DNA from: Nitrospirales bacterium LBB_01
Lineage (GTDB): Bacteria; Nitrospirota; Thermodesulfovibrionia; Thermodesulfovibrionales; Magnetobacteriaceae
Direction of reading: 5' to 3'
Assembly: GCA_004376055.2 (NCBI GenBank)
Contig: CP049016.1
Coordinates: 1,178,001-1,242,000, forward strand
DNA: 64,000 nucleotides
Part shown: positions 1 to 9,693 of the stretch, piece after piece
Layout of the letters: each line of letters begins with the position of its first letter
Numbering within the stretch: the stretch's first letter is position 1
Position numbers and translations under genes: made by a program
Notes under the pieces: generated by a model
What the model was told of the DNA's origin: nothing
Seen by the model: the letters and a program-made list of their open reading frames with translations, nothing else
Databases searched by the model: none

Positions 1-3000
1 CAACACAAAAAGGTTGACTCCGAACTCAACCGCACGGTTCACATTCTAACACTTTCCGCTAAGACCGACGAATCCCTTAGTAATCTTAGCAATCGATACA
101 AAGAAATATTGCCATCCTCAGACGTTACAATTAGAGACCTCTGTTACACTGCAAACATTGGACGGAATCATTTTGCTAAGCGCAGATTTGCTATAGGAGA
201 GACAGCAGATGAGTTTATTAACGGGCTGTCTGAAACTCAGGAGTTCCAATTACATGAGGGACACACAAAGATAGCCTTTCTTTTTACTGGACAAGGCGGG
301 CTTACTTCAAGCATGGGACGCAGCCTTTATGAAAGCAGTCCAATTTTCAGAGATACCCTTACCGAATGCGACAAGATACTGCGAAAATATATTGATGTGC
401 CGCTTTTGGAACTGATGTACGGCGGGGTGTCGGCGGCGGTTATCAATGAAACACGATATACTCAACCTGTGTTATTTTGTCTTGAATACAGTTTATACAA
501 GTTGTGGCAATCGTGGGGAATTGAGCCGGGAGCGTTGCTTGGTCACAGTATAGGTGAATACACTGCCGCGTGTGTCTCAGGGGTGTTTTCGCTTGAGGAT
601 GCGTTAATGCTTGTAGCAAAGCGTGGACACCTGATGTGGGAGGCTCCCGGAGAGGGCACAATGGCAGCGGTGTTTGCAAGTGAAACTCTGGTGCTGAAAG
701 AGTTGACCTCTGATAATGTTTCCATAGCGGCTGTTAATGGAATTGACAGCGTTGTAATTTCAGGGCTGCGAAATAGTGTAATGGAAACTTGCAAACATCT
801 TTCAGGGCGTGGCATAAAGAGCAAAGAACTTGTGGTTTCACACGGGTTTCACTCACATCTTATGGAGCCTGTATTAGATAGTTTTGCTAAGACCGCTGAC
901 ACAGTTGTCTATAACAAGGGCAAAATCCCTGTTGTATCAAACGTAAACGGGGAGTACTATAGTGGTGAGAAATTAAGCGCTGATTATTGGGTAAAACATA
1001 TCAGAGGAACTGTGAGGTTTTTCTCAGGCATTGAGACACTGTATAATGACGGCTACAGAGTATTTGTGGAACTTGGCCCTGCCTCTGTACTTCTTGGCAT
1101 GGGTAAAAGGTGCATCAATGATAAAGCCACCGCATGGTTTCCATCTCTAAGAACAGGTCAAAATGATTGGCGGCAGATGTTAAAATCACTTGGCGAACTA
1201 TACGTCTGCGGCATGGATATAAACTGGAGAAACTTTAATGAGCCGTATGGCTATAGAAAAGTTGCAGCGCTTCCAACATATCCATTTGCACGCAAGCATT
1301 ATCAAATAGACATGTCAAAAGCCCAAAATGTGACAGAGTTAAAGTGGAAATCTCCCGGCAAACGCATGATGCTTCCTATGAGCACTGAGATCAGGTTTGA
1401 ATCTGTTTTTAGAGCCGACTCACCATCCTATATCCCTGACCATCGCATCTTTGGCAGACTCATAGTGGCTGGGGCATCTCACATCTCTATGGTGATTCAG
1501 GCCGCAAAAGAAGTCTTTGGAGGTGGACACTGTAAGCTTGAGGATTTTGTTTTTCAGCAGCCTGTTGTAGTTCCAGAGGATGGCTCAGTAAATCTTCAGC
1601 TTATTCTTACTCCTTTACAGAAAGATAGTTACACGTTTCAGTTGGTAAGCGCCTCAACGAGTGACAGTAATAACGAGACATGGAGCACGCATATAAGCGG
1701 TAAACTTGAAAAATCAAACCCTGAAGTGAGTAACTCACATGAGGTGATGCAGATTGAAAAAACAATTGAAGGCTGGCAGGAAATTAATATAGAGGAGTTT
1801 TACGAGGAAATAAATAAATCAGGTCATCACCTTGGCGCATCTTTTTTATGGAACAAGCGCATTTGGTATAACAAGTTGGAGGCTTTCAATAAAATGCAGT
1901 GTCCTCAGTTTGATGGCAATGCTTATGAATATCTCCTTTACCCGGGACTTATAGATTCCTGTGTGCACTACTTTTGTGTAAAGGGACCTGAGGCTGTATT
2001 TGGCAAAGAAATATCGGATACCTTAAAACATGAGTACATTTACATACCTTTTTCTATTGAACGTGTGGATTTCTATCAGCCGCCCGTATCCAGGCATACA
2101 CTATGGTGTCATACGATATTTAAAGACAGCGACAAATCCATTAAAAGCATAACCGGCGATATCAGGCTTATAGATGAAACCGGAGTGGTTATAGCGCAAT
2201 TTATGGGTTTCACTGCAAGACAGTTTAGCCGCGCCTCTATAGCTCTCAATGATTCACACGATAATTTTATTTACGAGACAGATTGGGAGAAAAAAGAGAT
2301 TGAGCAGAGCGCAGAGTTACCCGACAGCACATGGGCGATATTTACCGGCAAAGATGGAGTTGGCAAGCAGCTGTCATCTCTCTTTAAGGAAAACGGGATA
2401 AAGAGTATCATTGTACAACCCGGAACTGCATACAGTGAGCTTTCCGATGGTAAAGGCTATGAGATAAACGCTCAGTCTGTTGGCGATTTTGAAAAACTCT
2501 TTGCCACATGCGGCAAACTCTCAGGTGTTGTTTATTTATGGAGCGCCAGAGTTTCTGGCTCTGAGTACGACGCTGACCACGTAGGAGTCATCGGTCTTCT
2601 TCATACCGTACAAATGCTTGTAAAACATGGCAATGCAAAACTTATGATAGTAACCCGAGGAGTGTGGTCAGTAGGGGAAAATGAAGACAATAAAAGTATA
2701 AATCCTGCACAGGCGCCGGTGTGGGGCTTTGGACGGGTAATGTTTCTTGAACACCCGGAGCTTAACGGCAAACTGGTGGATTTAGCGACAATTGCAGGGC
2801 AAGACGAAAGCCTGTTTTTTTACAATGAATTGTTTTATGGCGGCAAAGAACAACAGGTGGCTATGAGAGATGGCAGTAGATTTGTCTGCCGCCTCAAAAG
2901 ACGCAAGTCTAAAACTGTCGGTAGAGTGTCTGTGTCTGAAAACACAGTGCTAAGACTAAGTGACTACGGCAGACTGGATAAATTGGAATTAAAGCCTGTG

Positions 3001-5151
3001 GAGAGAAAAAATCCTTCTGAAAATGAGGTAGAGATAGAGGTAAAGTCAGCGGGGCTAAATTTCCGTGATGTGCTGAATGCTCTTGGAATGCTCATAGAGT
3101 ACACCGGCATTAAAGTGGCAGAGGATATGTCATTGGGTTTTGAGTGCTGTGGAGTAGTCAGCCGTATAGGTAAAGACGTAAAAGGCATAAAACCCGGTGA
3201 CTCAGTGATTGCAGCTCCGGTAAAAGGAGCGTTTTCAACTTATACGACAGCCTCATCATCATTTACAGTGCCTATGCCTGAAAACATATCATACGATGAG
3301 GCTGCCACTATACCGACATATCTGACCGCATGGTATGCTCTGATAGAGCTATGCAGACTTAAATCCGGCGACAGAATATTGATTCATTCTGCGGCAGGGG
3401 GCGTGGGACTTGCTGCCGTAAACATTGCAAAGATGGTTGGAGCAGAGATTTATGCTACCGCAAGCCGCGGCAAGTGGGATTTTTTAAGAGCGCAGGGTGT
3501 CAGTAACATAATGGATTCCCGAAGTCTTGATTTCTCAGATGAGATAATGGCTTTAACTCATGGCAATGGCGTAAATGTCGTGCTAAACAGTCTTAACGGC
3601 GACTACATCTCAAAAAGTCTGAGGGTGCTGTCTAATGGCGGGTGTTTCATAGAAATCGGCAAACTTGGCATATGGACAGAGGAGGATGTAAAACGCCATC
3701 GGCCTGATGTTTCATACTATAGCTTTGATATGGGTGAAGTATCCCAGAGAAATCCATCAGCTATACGAGACATGTTAATGCAAATATCATCGCATGTCAG
3801 TACAGGGAAACTAAAACCACTATTTCACAAAGTGTTTCCAATAACTGATGCGGAATCGGCATTCAGATACATGGCTGCAGCCAAACACACCGGAAAAGTG
3901 GTAATCAACATGAGTAATGCTTCGCTAAACGAAGGGATTATACATAGTGATGCAACCTATTTGATTACAGGCGGACTGGGTGCACTGGGTCTTGAGTTAT
4001 CCCATTGGCTTGTGGAACACGGAGCGCGTCACATAGCGCTGACAGGCAGAAGTAACGCAAATGAAAAGGCGCGTGAGAAAATCTCACAGCTTAAAGCACA
4101 AGGGGTCACTGTGATGACAATTTCAGCCGATGTCTCCGTTATGGAGGACGTTGTGCGGCTCTTTAGTGTGATAAGTGAGACGATGCCTCCAGTACGGGGA
4201 ATAATACACGCCGCCGGAGTTTTGGATGACAGTATGATTTTAAATCAGAGTGTGGAGAAATTCCAAAAAGTGATGAAACCAAAAGTTTCAGGCACATGGA
4301 ATCTGCACCTTAAGACAATTGACATGAACCTTGATTTCTTCGTGTGTTTTTCTTCGGTAGCTGCTTTGATAGGTTCAAAGGGGCAGAGCAATTATGCTGC
4401 TGCCAATGTCTTTATGGATGCACTGATGCGATACAGAAGGAGTTTGGGGTATCCTGGTTTAAGCATTAACTGGGGAGCATGGGGCGATGTCGGCATGGCC
4501 TCACAGCTTGGCGAGACTGAAAAAGCTCGGTTAGAGCGGCAGGGGATAGGGAGCATTGCGCTTAAAGAGGGCTTAAAAGCTCTTGAGAGTTTAATTACAG
4601 AAAACGCCATTAATGCCGCAGTGATTCCGATAGATTGGGGCAAATATGAGACAGAAGTTTACGCAGGGGAAATGCCGCCATTTTTTGATTCTGTAAGAAA
4701 GGTCAGTAATGCAGTAAAACCAACCGTCAATGTTTTGAGTTTTTCGGATGAGCTTATCAAACTGCCAACGTATCAGCATTTACAGCGGATAACCGCTTAC
4801 GTAAGGCAACAGGTATCGGCGGTGCTGGCGCTGGACTCATCGCAAGAGATAGGTCTAAGGGAGCGACTTTTTGATGCAGGGATTGACTCACTGATGGCTA
4901 TCGAGCTAAGGAATCGTCTTGAGGCAGGATTTAAACGCACACTTTCAGCGACCCTTGTGTTTGATTATCCCACAGTTGAGGCTCTTGTAAAGTATCTGCA
5001 TGATAGTTTCTCCGCTGTTTCGGATAAACCCGTTATAAAACCAAACGAGCCACAGCCTGAAGAAATATCCTCAGACATATCCGATGACGATATAGCTCGG
5101 CAATTAGCAGAGGAACTTAAAGACATTGACAATAAGAGGACTAATTATTAG
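1..5151 (+). CDS. Type I polyketide synthase, fully reducing module, 5' end outside window
   Basis: The reading frame is open from base 1, so the first possible start (TTG at 109) is internal; bases 1-250 read as the KS-AT linker and the ketosynthase lies upstream. Domains in order: acyltransferase (GQG near 286, GHSIG at 541-555, HGFHS near 841, closer to the malonyl-type HAFH than to methylmalonyl YASH); dehydratase (His at 1441, Asp of the LIDSCVH motif at 1954); enoylreductase (about 2940-3920, nucleotide motif AAGGVGLAA near 3390); ketoreductase (GGLGALG near 3965, Tyr of SNYAAAN at 4393); acyl carrier protein (GIDSL, phosphopantetheine Ser codon 4888-4890). A roughly 50-residue acidic tail follows the ACP. 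No thioesterase is present, so release needs another protein. All reductive motifs look intact, which predicts saturated chain extension, perhaps iterative. The family is certain; the product is unknown. Confidence 0.95.
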   Translation, partial: QHKKVDSELNRTVHILTLSAKTDESLSNLSNRYKEILPSSDVTIRDLCYTANIGRNHFAKRRFAIGETADEFINGLSETQEFQLHEGHTKIAFLFTGQGGLTSSMGRSLYESSPIFRDTLTECDKILRKYIDVPLLELMYGGVSAAVINETRYTQPVLFCLEYSLYKLWQSWGIEPGALLGHSIGEYTAACVSGVFSLEDALMLVAKRGHLMWEAPGEGTMAAVFASETLVLKELTSDNVSIAAVNGIDSVVISGLRNSVMETCKHLSGRGIKSKELVVSHGFHSHLMEPVLDSFAKTADTVVYNKGKIPVVSNVNGEYYSGEKLSADYWVKHIRGTVRFFSGIETLYNDGYRVFVELGPASVLLGMGKRCINDKATAWFPSLRTGQNDWRQMLKSLGELYVCGMDINWRNFNEPYGYRKVAALPTYPFARKHYQIDMSKAQNVTELKWKSPGKRMMLPMSTEIRFESVFRADSPSYIPDHRIFGRLIVAGASHISMVIQAAKEVFGGGHCKLEDFVFQQPVVVPEDGSVNLQLILTPLQKDSYTFQLVSASTSDSNNETWSTHISGKLEKSNPEVSNSHEVMQIEKTIEGWQEINIEEFYEEINKSGHHLGASFLWNKRIWYNKLEAFNKMQCPQFDGNAYEYLLYPGLIDSCVHYFCVKGPEAVFGKEISDTLKHEYIYIPFSIERVDFYQPPVSRHTLWCHTIFKDSDKSIKSITGDIRLIDETGVVIAQFMGFTARQFSRASIALNDSHDNFIYETDWEKKEIEQSAELPDSTWAIFTGKDGVGKQLSSLFKENGIKSIIVQPGTAYSELSDGKGYEINAQSVGDFEKLFATCGKLSGVVYLWSARVSGSEYDADHVGVIGLLHTVQMLVKHGNAKLMIVTRGVWSVGENEDNKSINPAQAPVWGFGRVMFLEHPELNGKLVDLATIAGQDESLFFYNELFYGGKEQQVAMRDGSRFVCRLKRRKSKTVGRVSVSENTVLRLSDYGRLDKLELKPVERKNPSENEVEIEVKSAGLNFRDVLNALGMLIEYTGIKVAEDMSLGFECCGVVSRIGKDVKGIKPGDSVIAAPVKGAFSTYTTASSSFTVPMPENISYDEAATIPTYLTAWYALIELCRLKSGDRILIHSAAGGVGLAAVNIAKMVGAEIYATASRGKWDFLRAQGVSNIMDSRSLDFSDEIMALTHGNGVNVVLNSLNGDYISKSLRVLSNGGCFIEIGKLGIWTEEDVKRHRPDVSYYSFDMGEVSQRNPSAIRDMLMQISSHVSTGKLKPLFHKVFPITDAESAFRYMAAAKHTGKVVINMSNASLNEGIIHSDATYLITGGLGALGLELSHWLVEHGARHIALTGRSNANEKAREKISQLKAQGVTVMTISADVSVMEDVVRLFSVISETMPPVRGIIHAAGVLDDSMILNQSVEKFQKVMKPKVSGTWNLHLKTIDMNLDFFVCFSSVAALIGSKGQSNYAAANVFMDALMRYRRSLGYPGLSINWGAWGDVGMASQLGETEKARLERQGIGSIALKEGLKALESLITENAINAAVIPIDWGKYETEVYAGEMPPFFDSVRKVSNAVKPTVNVLSFSDELIKLPTYQHLQRITAYVRQQVSAVLALDSSQEIGLRERLFDAGIDSLMAIELRNRLEAGFKRTLSATLVFDYPTVEALVKYLHDSFSAVSDKPVIKPNEPQPEEISSDISDDDIARQLAEELKDIDNKRTNY

Positions 5152-5152
5152 A

Positions 5153-5330
5153 AAAATCGCCTATGCAGTTAGCTCCGCAAACAAAAAAATGGATTCCTGC
5201 CTTCGCAGGAATGACAAGAAAAAGAAATTGCCCCCCTTTGTCATTCCCGCCTACGAGCGGGAATCCAGTCCTTTTAACTGTATCATTTGCTGACTGAAAA
5301 AAATTTACAGGAGTTAAATCAATAAGCATT
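5153..5330 (-). repeat. Dispersed hairpin repeat, copy A
   Basis: Reverse-oriented near-copy of the sequence at 46297-46510, and a more distant relative of 12005-12214. It contains two inverted repeats (a CCTGCNTTCGCAGG-type hairpin and a hairpin built on CATTCCCGC/GCGGGAATC). It lies between the convergent PKS gene and the small membrane protein gene. It resembles a REP/MITE-type non-coding element, and could act as a bidirectional terminator. Confidence 0.85.
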
Positions 5331-5350
5331 TTAAAAAATAGTATAGCACA

Positions 5351-5905
5351 CTAATCCTGTGCCTTTAAAAAAGTCCTGATGAAAAACAGCAGAACGAGTG
5401 AATATATTAAATTGGTAACAGTAAAAGTCACAACGGAGTTCACTCGTTTGACTCTTGTCTCAAACAGATGTTGAATGGAAAAAACAACCTCGTTAGCCAC
5501 ATTCCAGCAGTCTTCACTTTTTCTAACTACATCTTGCTCTGTTGCATTAGGCATATTGTTTCTATGATTAACAAGAAGGGTTTTAAGTTCATTCCATGAT
5601 TTGCTAAGTTTTAATATGCCCTTGTCGTACTCTATTTTGCTATTGTCGCTTAAGTGGATGCTGTCTTTGTCTGAGAGGGCAGTAATAATCCAGTCCACAT
5701 CAGTAAGATGTTTCTGGTAATCATCCTCATTCATCTCAAGTTTGACTATTCTCTGTATCGTTCCTCTTGCCATACCAGCATAATTTATAATTCTGTTTTG
5801 ATTTTCAATTTCGCCTATTTTCATAAATACAAACATGGCATTAGAGGTCAACATAAGAAATAAGATAACAGCAAAGAGCCAGAGTCTTTTAGATGTAGTA
5901 GTCAT
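5351..5905 (-). CDS. Small two-TM protein with PilJ-like sensory region
   Basis: 184 residues. An N-terminal membrane segment (about 8-28) is followed by a soluble, mainly helical region and a second membrane segment near the C-terminus (about 155-178). The stretch INYAGMARGTIQR after the first helix resembles the start of the PilJ/NarX-type periplasmic four-helix sensor domain found at the front of kinases, chemoreceptors and diguanylate cyclases. No output domain follows. The ATG directly abuts the moaA stop codon (TAA then ATG), so it is probably cotranscribed with moaA. Function unknown; a ligand-sensing partner of a separate signalling protein is one possibility. Confidence 0.6.
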   Translation of the reverse strand: MTTTSKRLWLFAVILFLMLTSNAMFVFMKIGEIENQNRIINYAGMARGTIQRIVKLEMNEDDYQKHLTDVDWIITALSDKDSIHLSDNSKIEYDKGILKLSKSWNELKTLLVNHRNNMPNATEQDVVRKSEDCWNVANEVVFSIQHLFETRVKRVNSVVTFTVTNLIYSLVLLFFIRTFLKAQD

Positions 5906-6889
5906 TTAGCCTCCAATTCGGGACAGAGTTTTAAGGTTAAACTTAGTGTCATGTTTTTCTGGTTTCAAATGTGCAGCGTTAAGGATAAGCAATTTGAGCG
6001 TCTCTTTTGAAGCGCCGTTTCTGATTAGAGTTTTGAAATCCACCTCTATATCGGAAAAAAGACATGGCCTGAGTTTGCCGTCTGAGGTAAACCGAAGCCT
6101 GTTACAGTCGCTGCAAAACTGGCATGTTACGCCGCTTATTATGCCTATTACTCCAGATGAATTCTCAAACGTGTAGTATCTTGCCGGACCGTGTTTTCTT
6201 AACTTTAGCGGAACAAGTGTTCCCATAGCGTTTAAACGGTACATGATTGTCTCCATCGACACAAGCCGTCCTCCATCATCGCTCTCACCGGTTATGCAAA
6301 CAGGCATAAGCTCTATGAATCTGACCTGATAGTCGGTTGTCATGGCAACACGAGCAAAATCTTCGATTTCGTCATCATTTACTCCCCTAAGCGGCACCAT
6401 GTTTAGTTTAATTGGCAAGAGGCCGAACTCCTCAGCTTTCTTAATTCCGTTTAGTACGCTCTCAAGCGAGCCGCCTCGGGTAATGTCAGAGTACCTTTGA
6501 GCGTTTAACGTATCAAGACTTACATTTACACGGTTTAGACCGCTTTCTGCGAGACTTTGAGCGTATTTTCCCAGTAGTTGCCCGTTTGTAGTCAGGCTAA
6601 TATCATTTATTGTTCCGATGGCTTTTATTGATTTTATAAAATCAGGCAAACCACGCCTTAATAACGGCTCTCCGCCTGTTATTCGTATTTTTTTTATTCC
6701 AACCTCTGAGGCAGCCTCTATGAATTTAAGAATTTCCTCAAATGAGAGAATATCCGGCAATGATGCCAATGCTCTGCCATCCGGCATACAGTATATGCAC
6801 CTTAGATTACATCTGTCAGTTATGGATATTCTGATGTAATCAATAACCCTGCCAAAGGTATCTCTGAGAAGCACACTGTTTTCCATCAT
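5906..6889 (-). CDS. moaA: GTP 3',8-cyclase MoaA
   Basis: Radical SAM enzyme that turns GTP into 3',8-cyclo-7,8-dihydro-GTP, the first step of molybdopterin synthesis. The N-terminal CNLRCIYC motif binds the SAM [4Fe-4S] cluster. The C-terminal CQFCSDCNRLR...C motif binds the second, substrate-side cluster, and the protein ends in the conserved Gly-Gly. ITGGEPLLR is the GGE motif. An upstream TTG-type start (6904) would overlap the preceding gene further; the ATG pair at 6889/6886, inside an ATGATGA overlap with that gene's stop, fits the family N-terminus better. It sits with an MoeA-like gene; moaC is 46 kb away. Confidence 0.95.
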   Translation of the reverse strand: MMENSVLLRDTFGRVIDYIRISITDRCNLRCIYCMPDGRALASLPDILSFEEILKFIEAASEVGIKKIRITGGEPLLRRGLPDFIKSIKAIGTINDISLTTNGQLLGKYAQSLAESGLNRVNVSLDTLNAQRYSDITRGGSLESVLNGIKKAEEFGLLPIKLNMVPLRGVNDDEIEDFARVAMTTDYQVRFIELMPVCITGESDDGGRLVSMETIMYRLNAMGTLVPLKLRKHGPARYYTFENSSGVIGIISGVTCQFCSDCNRLRFTSDGKLRPCLFSDIEVDFKTLIRNGASKETLKLLILNAAHLKPEKHDTKFNLKTLSRIGG

Positions 6890-8007
6890 TTTCCAAAAGG
6901 ACACACAGGATATTTACACTCTGGGCAGGACAGGCAAAAGCCGCCGTGTGCCATCTCTGCAAGTTGACGTCTATCTATGAGTTCTCCGGAAAGTACGCGC
7001 GGCAGTAATAAATCAAAAACCGTCGTCTTATTATACATTCCACATGCAGGCATACACATTACTGGAATGTCGTTACCGGAAAGATTTTTACACTTAGCGC
7101 CATCAACATAAGCTACTAAAAACATGGCCCCCGGCAGCACCGACGTCCCATAGTTATAATGACTAACGGGCAGTTTTTTAACAGCTATTGGCGTTACGTC
7201 ATCTGGGTCCACTGACATCCCACCGGTTGTTATTAATAGGTCTGCCCCTCTACTGAGCAGATATATAAGTTTGTCGTAAATGTAGTCAATATCATCAGGA
7301 GCGTAGAATTGTTCAATAATTTCGCCCCCAAAGGCGACAACTTTACGTTGTATTACGGGCAAAAAGGCGTCTTTTATGCGGCCATGAAACACCTCGTTTC
7401 CAGTTATAACTACGCCTACCCTCGGTTTTCTTATTTCCTTTATCCTAAGCACTGTACCATTTTGAGCGGTTTTAGCCTCATTAACTGCACTTTCTACATT
7501 GGCACGCTTTATGACAAGCGGTATTGCCCTAACGCCGCCCAATTTGCAGCCTTTTGTTACAACCGTGTTTGTGTGAACTGTGGCACACATAACATCCTCA
7601 GTCATATTAAATCTTGTAAGAGCATCTTTATCCACTATAAGGAGACCGTCGCAACCGGCTATAAAATCTATTTTACCCTCTTTAGGCTCACCGGAGGGAT
7701 AAACTCCGGTTTCTGCAGAGTTTCCCATAATGGCATTAGCTAGTACATGAGCGGCATCGTCTTCATGAAGCTCATCGTCCGCAATTTTAAGCAGATATAT
7801 GTTGTCTTTGCCAAGCCTTTGAAGGTGTTCTATGTCAGCCTTTGTAATTACATGACCCTTTTTAAACGCTCGACCTTTAAACTCACCCGGTCTTACCTCA
7901 GTTATATCATGGGCTAATACACAGCCCTCTGACATTTCCACAGGCAGTGTTGTAAAGCCTTTTTGGGTCTTAACCGTACATTCTTTATCCATACTCATGA
8001 CACACAA
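6886..8007 (-). CDS. MoeA/MoaB-like molybdopterin-binding protein with C-terminal Cys cluster
   Basis: The C-terminal half carries a MoCF_biosynth (MogA/MoaB-type) fold: VGVVITGNEVFHGR and LLITTGGMSVDPDD are its pterin/phosphate-binding motifs. The N-terminal part (ITEVRPGEFKGRAFKKGHVI) resembles MoeA domain I/II. At 373 residues it is a little shorter than MoeA. The last 16 residues hold four cysteines (CLSCPECKYPVC), unusual for MoeA and possibly a metal site. The first codon is TTG; ATGs at codons 4 and 6 are alternative starts. It overlaps moaA, so both belong to one molybdenum-cofactor unit. It could act in molybdate insertion or a variant of it. Confidence 0.8.
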   Translation of the reverse strand: MCVMSMDKECTVKTQKGFTTLPVEMSEGCVLAHDITEVRPGEFKGRAFKKGHVITKADIEHLQRLGKDNIYLLKIADDELHEDDAAHVLANAIMGNSAETGVYPSGEPKEGKIDFIAGCDGLLIVDKDALTRFNMTEDVMCATVHTNTVVTKGCKLGGVRAIPLVIKRANVESAVNEAKTAQNGTVLRIKEIRKPRVGVVITGNEVFHGRIKDAFLPVIQRKVVAFGGEIIEQFYAPDDIDYIYDKLIYLLSRGADLLITTGGMSVDPDDVTPIAVKKLPVSHYNYGTSVLPGAMFLVAYVDGAKCKNLSGNDIPVMCMPACGMYNKTTVFDLLLPRVLSGELIDRRQLAEMAHGGFCLSCPECKYPVCPFGK

Positions 8008-8016
8008 TTATATCAT

Positions 8017-9693
8017 TTATGTCATGTAATATGTTACAAAAACAACTTTTGTCACATCAAAACTTTTATCAATGCCGTCTTTTTGTTTTAGGATTAGTAT
8101 GTACTCATCAGAGGATGGATTATAAATCTTTGCATCCTCGCCCAGCACATAGAGATATTTACCATTTTCAAGATAATTGAATACCGCTATTTTTTCATAT
8201 TGGCGAAACATATTTTTCTGAAGCCACTCAAATATATACATAGGGGAGTTGTTACGCGGGGCCCATGATTTATACATATGGCAAAACACTATAAGTTTCG
8301 GGGGATTTGCAATTAGCTCCATTATTAGTTCTTTTTGCATACTGAGGTTTCCGGGGTGAATTTCCATAAGCCCGTAGGTATAAATGTAACCGGTAACCGA
8401 TATTCTGTCAGCTAAAAACAGGATTTCTGGTTCTGAACCTAATACCGCAATCTTGTCATTTTTAGCTGTGTTAGTTTTGATAATATCTGCAATCATCGGC
8501 GCTTCATTAAAGGGATTTTTGTTATAAATTGTATGACTGATTGTTGGGAGCGGGAGTTTAAAAAAATAATTTCTGTCTGACCAAAATCCGGTAGCAGCAA
8601 TGATTAAAAAAATAATCAGGGCGGTACTCGGAAGTTTTAGTTTATTGGTTAATAGTGTGCTTAGGGCTTCAATGGCAATAGCAATAAAGATGGCTGCTAC
8701 TGGAAGCAGCATTATAAAGTAGTGGGGCGCAAAGTATAGACCAGCTGATACCGCAAGAATAGCAAAAAACAAAAGCATATTGATAAAGACTTTTTTCCAC
8801 ATCGGTAATTTGGTAAGGAACAGCAAAAACAATCCCAATAAAGCCGTTATCCAAAGCAGTTGGAAACCTCTCAGAACATTTGGAATTGTGATTTTAAGCC
8901 GTGGAATTGAGGAACTGATAGTTTCATTGGATACGTAAGTGTAGGCATAGACAAACGTCCAGTTGAAAAAGTTTTTGAAATCTCCATGAGCATGTACCCA
9001 TGCGGCAACTAAAATTAGCGGGAGCAAAAACGCCGCAATGAGAGTGCATAGTCTTATAACTATGAACTTGGCGTTTTGTTTGGCGTATAACAACGAATGA
9101 TATAGAAAAAAAGTTATGGCAAATATGAAGAAATACATTCCGTGCTGCTTCATTAGAAATCCGATGCCAAGTGAAAATCCGGCAGCAAGGAATAATGCTG
9201 GGGTTTTCTTTTCTAATGCAATAAGCAAAAAATATAGTCCTAATGTGCAAAATAAGACAACAAGATGGGTAGCGTGAAAAGCAAACCCATAAAATGAATA
9301 GTGAAGAGTTAAAAACCCATACGACATGGCAGAAATTGCTGCAACTGTTGGATTAAACAAGCGTTTAACCAGCGCATAGACAGCAGCAATAGCGGCAAGA
9401 TTAGATATTAGGAGTCCTATGTGGATACCCCTTACGGTTTGACCAAACATGGACATGAAGAGGGCATAGACTAAAGCTGTGCCGGGGAGCTTCATTGTGT
9501 AAGCATATTTATACGGCTCAAGTCCATGAAGAATGAGCTTTGCTATATAAGCATACTCTCCCTCATCACGCTCTAACGGAAAATCCAGAAATCTGATTCT
9601 TACTGTGGTTATAAGGGCTATTGCTATAAGGAGCAAGAGAAATGAGTAAATATGGGAATGGGAACCACGAAAATTTAAAGACAATTTACACAT
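8017..9693 (-). CDS. ArnT/PMT-like membrane glycosyltransferase (GT39/GT83 type)
   Basis: 558 residues with about ten to twelve membrane segments in the first 370 residues and a soluble C-terminal part. The first extracytoplasmic loop has the acidic motif FPLERDEGEYAYIAK; an Asp/Glu pair there is catalytic in GT-C enzymes that take sugars from polyprenyl-phosphate donors. The following YTMKLPG stretch is also typical. Likely role: transfer of a sugar or aminosugar to a lipid or protein on the outer face of the inner membrane. The substrate cannot be read from the sequence. The start overlaps the kinase gene upstream by 8 bases. Confidence 0.8.
   Translation of the reverse strand: MCKLSLNFRGSHSHIYSFLLLLIAIALITTVRIRFLDFPLERDEGEYAYIAKLILHGLEPYKYAYTMKLPGTALVYALFMSMFGQTVRGIHIGLLISNLAAIAAVYALVKRLFNPTVAAISAMSYGFLTLHYSFYGFAFHATHLVVLFCTLGLYFLLIALEKKTPALFLAAGFSLGIGFLMKQHGMYFFIFAITFFLYHSLLYAKQNAKFIVIRLCTLIAAFLLPLILVAAWVHAHGDFKNFFNWTFVYAYTYVSNETISSSIPRLKITIPNVLRGFQLLWITALLGLFLLFLTKLPMWKKVFINMLLFFAILAVSAGLYFAPHYFIMLLPVAAIFIAIAIEALSTLLTNKLKLPSTALIIFLIIAATGFWSDRNYFFKLPLPTISHTIYNKNPFNEAPMIADIIKTNTAKNDKIAVLGSEPEILFLADRISVTGYIYTYGLMEIHPGNLSMQKELIMELIANPPKLIVFCHMYKSWAPRNNSPMYIFEWLQKNMFRQYEKIAVFNYLENGKYLYVLGEDAKIYNPSSDEYILILKQKDGIDKSFDVTKVVFVTYYMT

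Noticed and set aside
5141-5329. 62-codon open frame matching one at 46298-46492
   Set aside because: The similarity comes from the dispersed DNA repeat; the frames end differently and both are mostly hairpin sequence.
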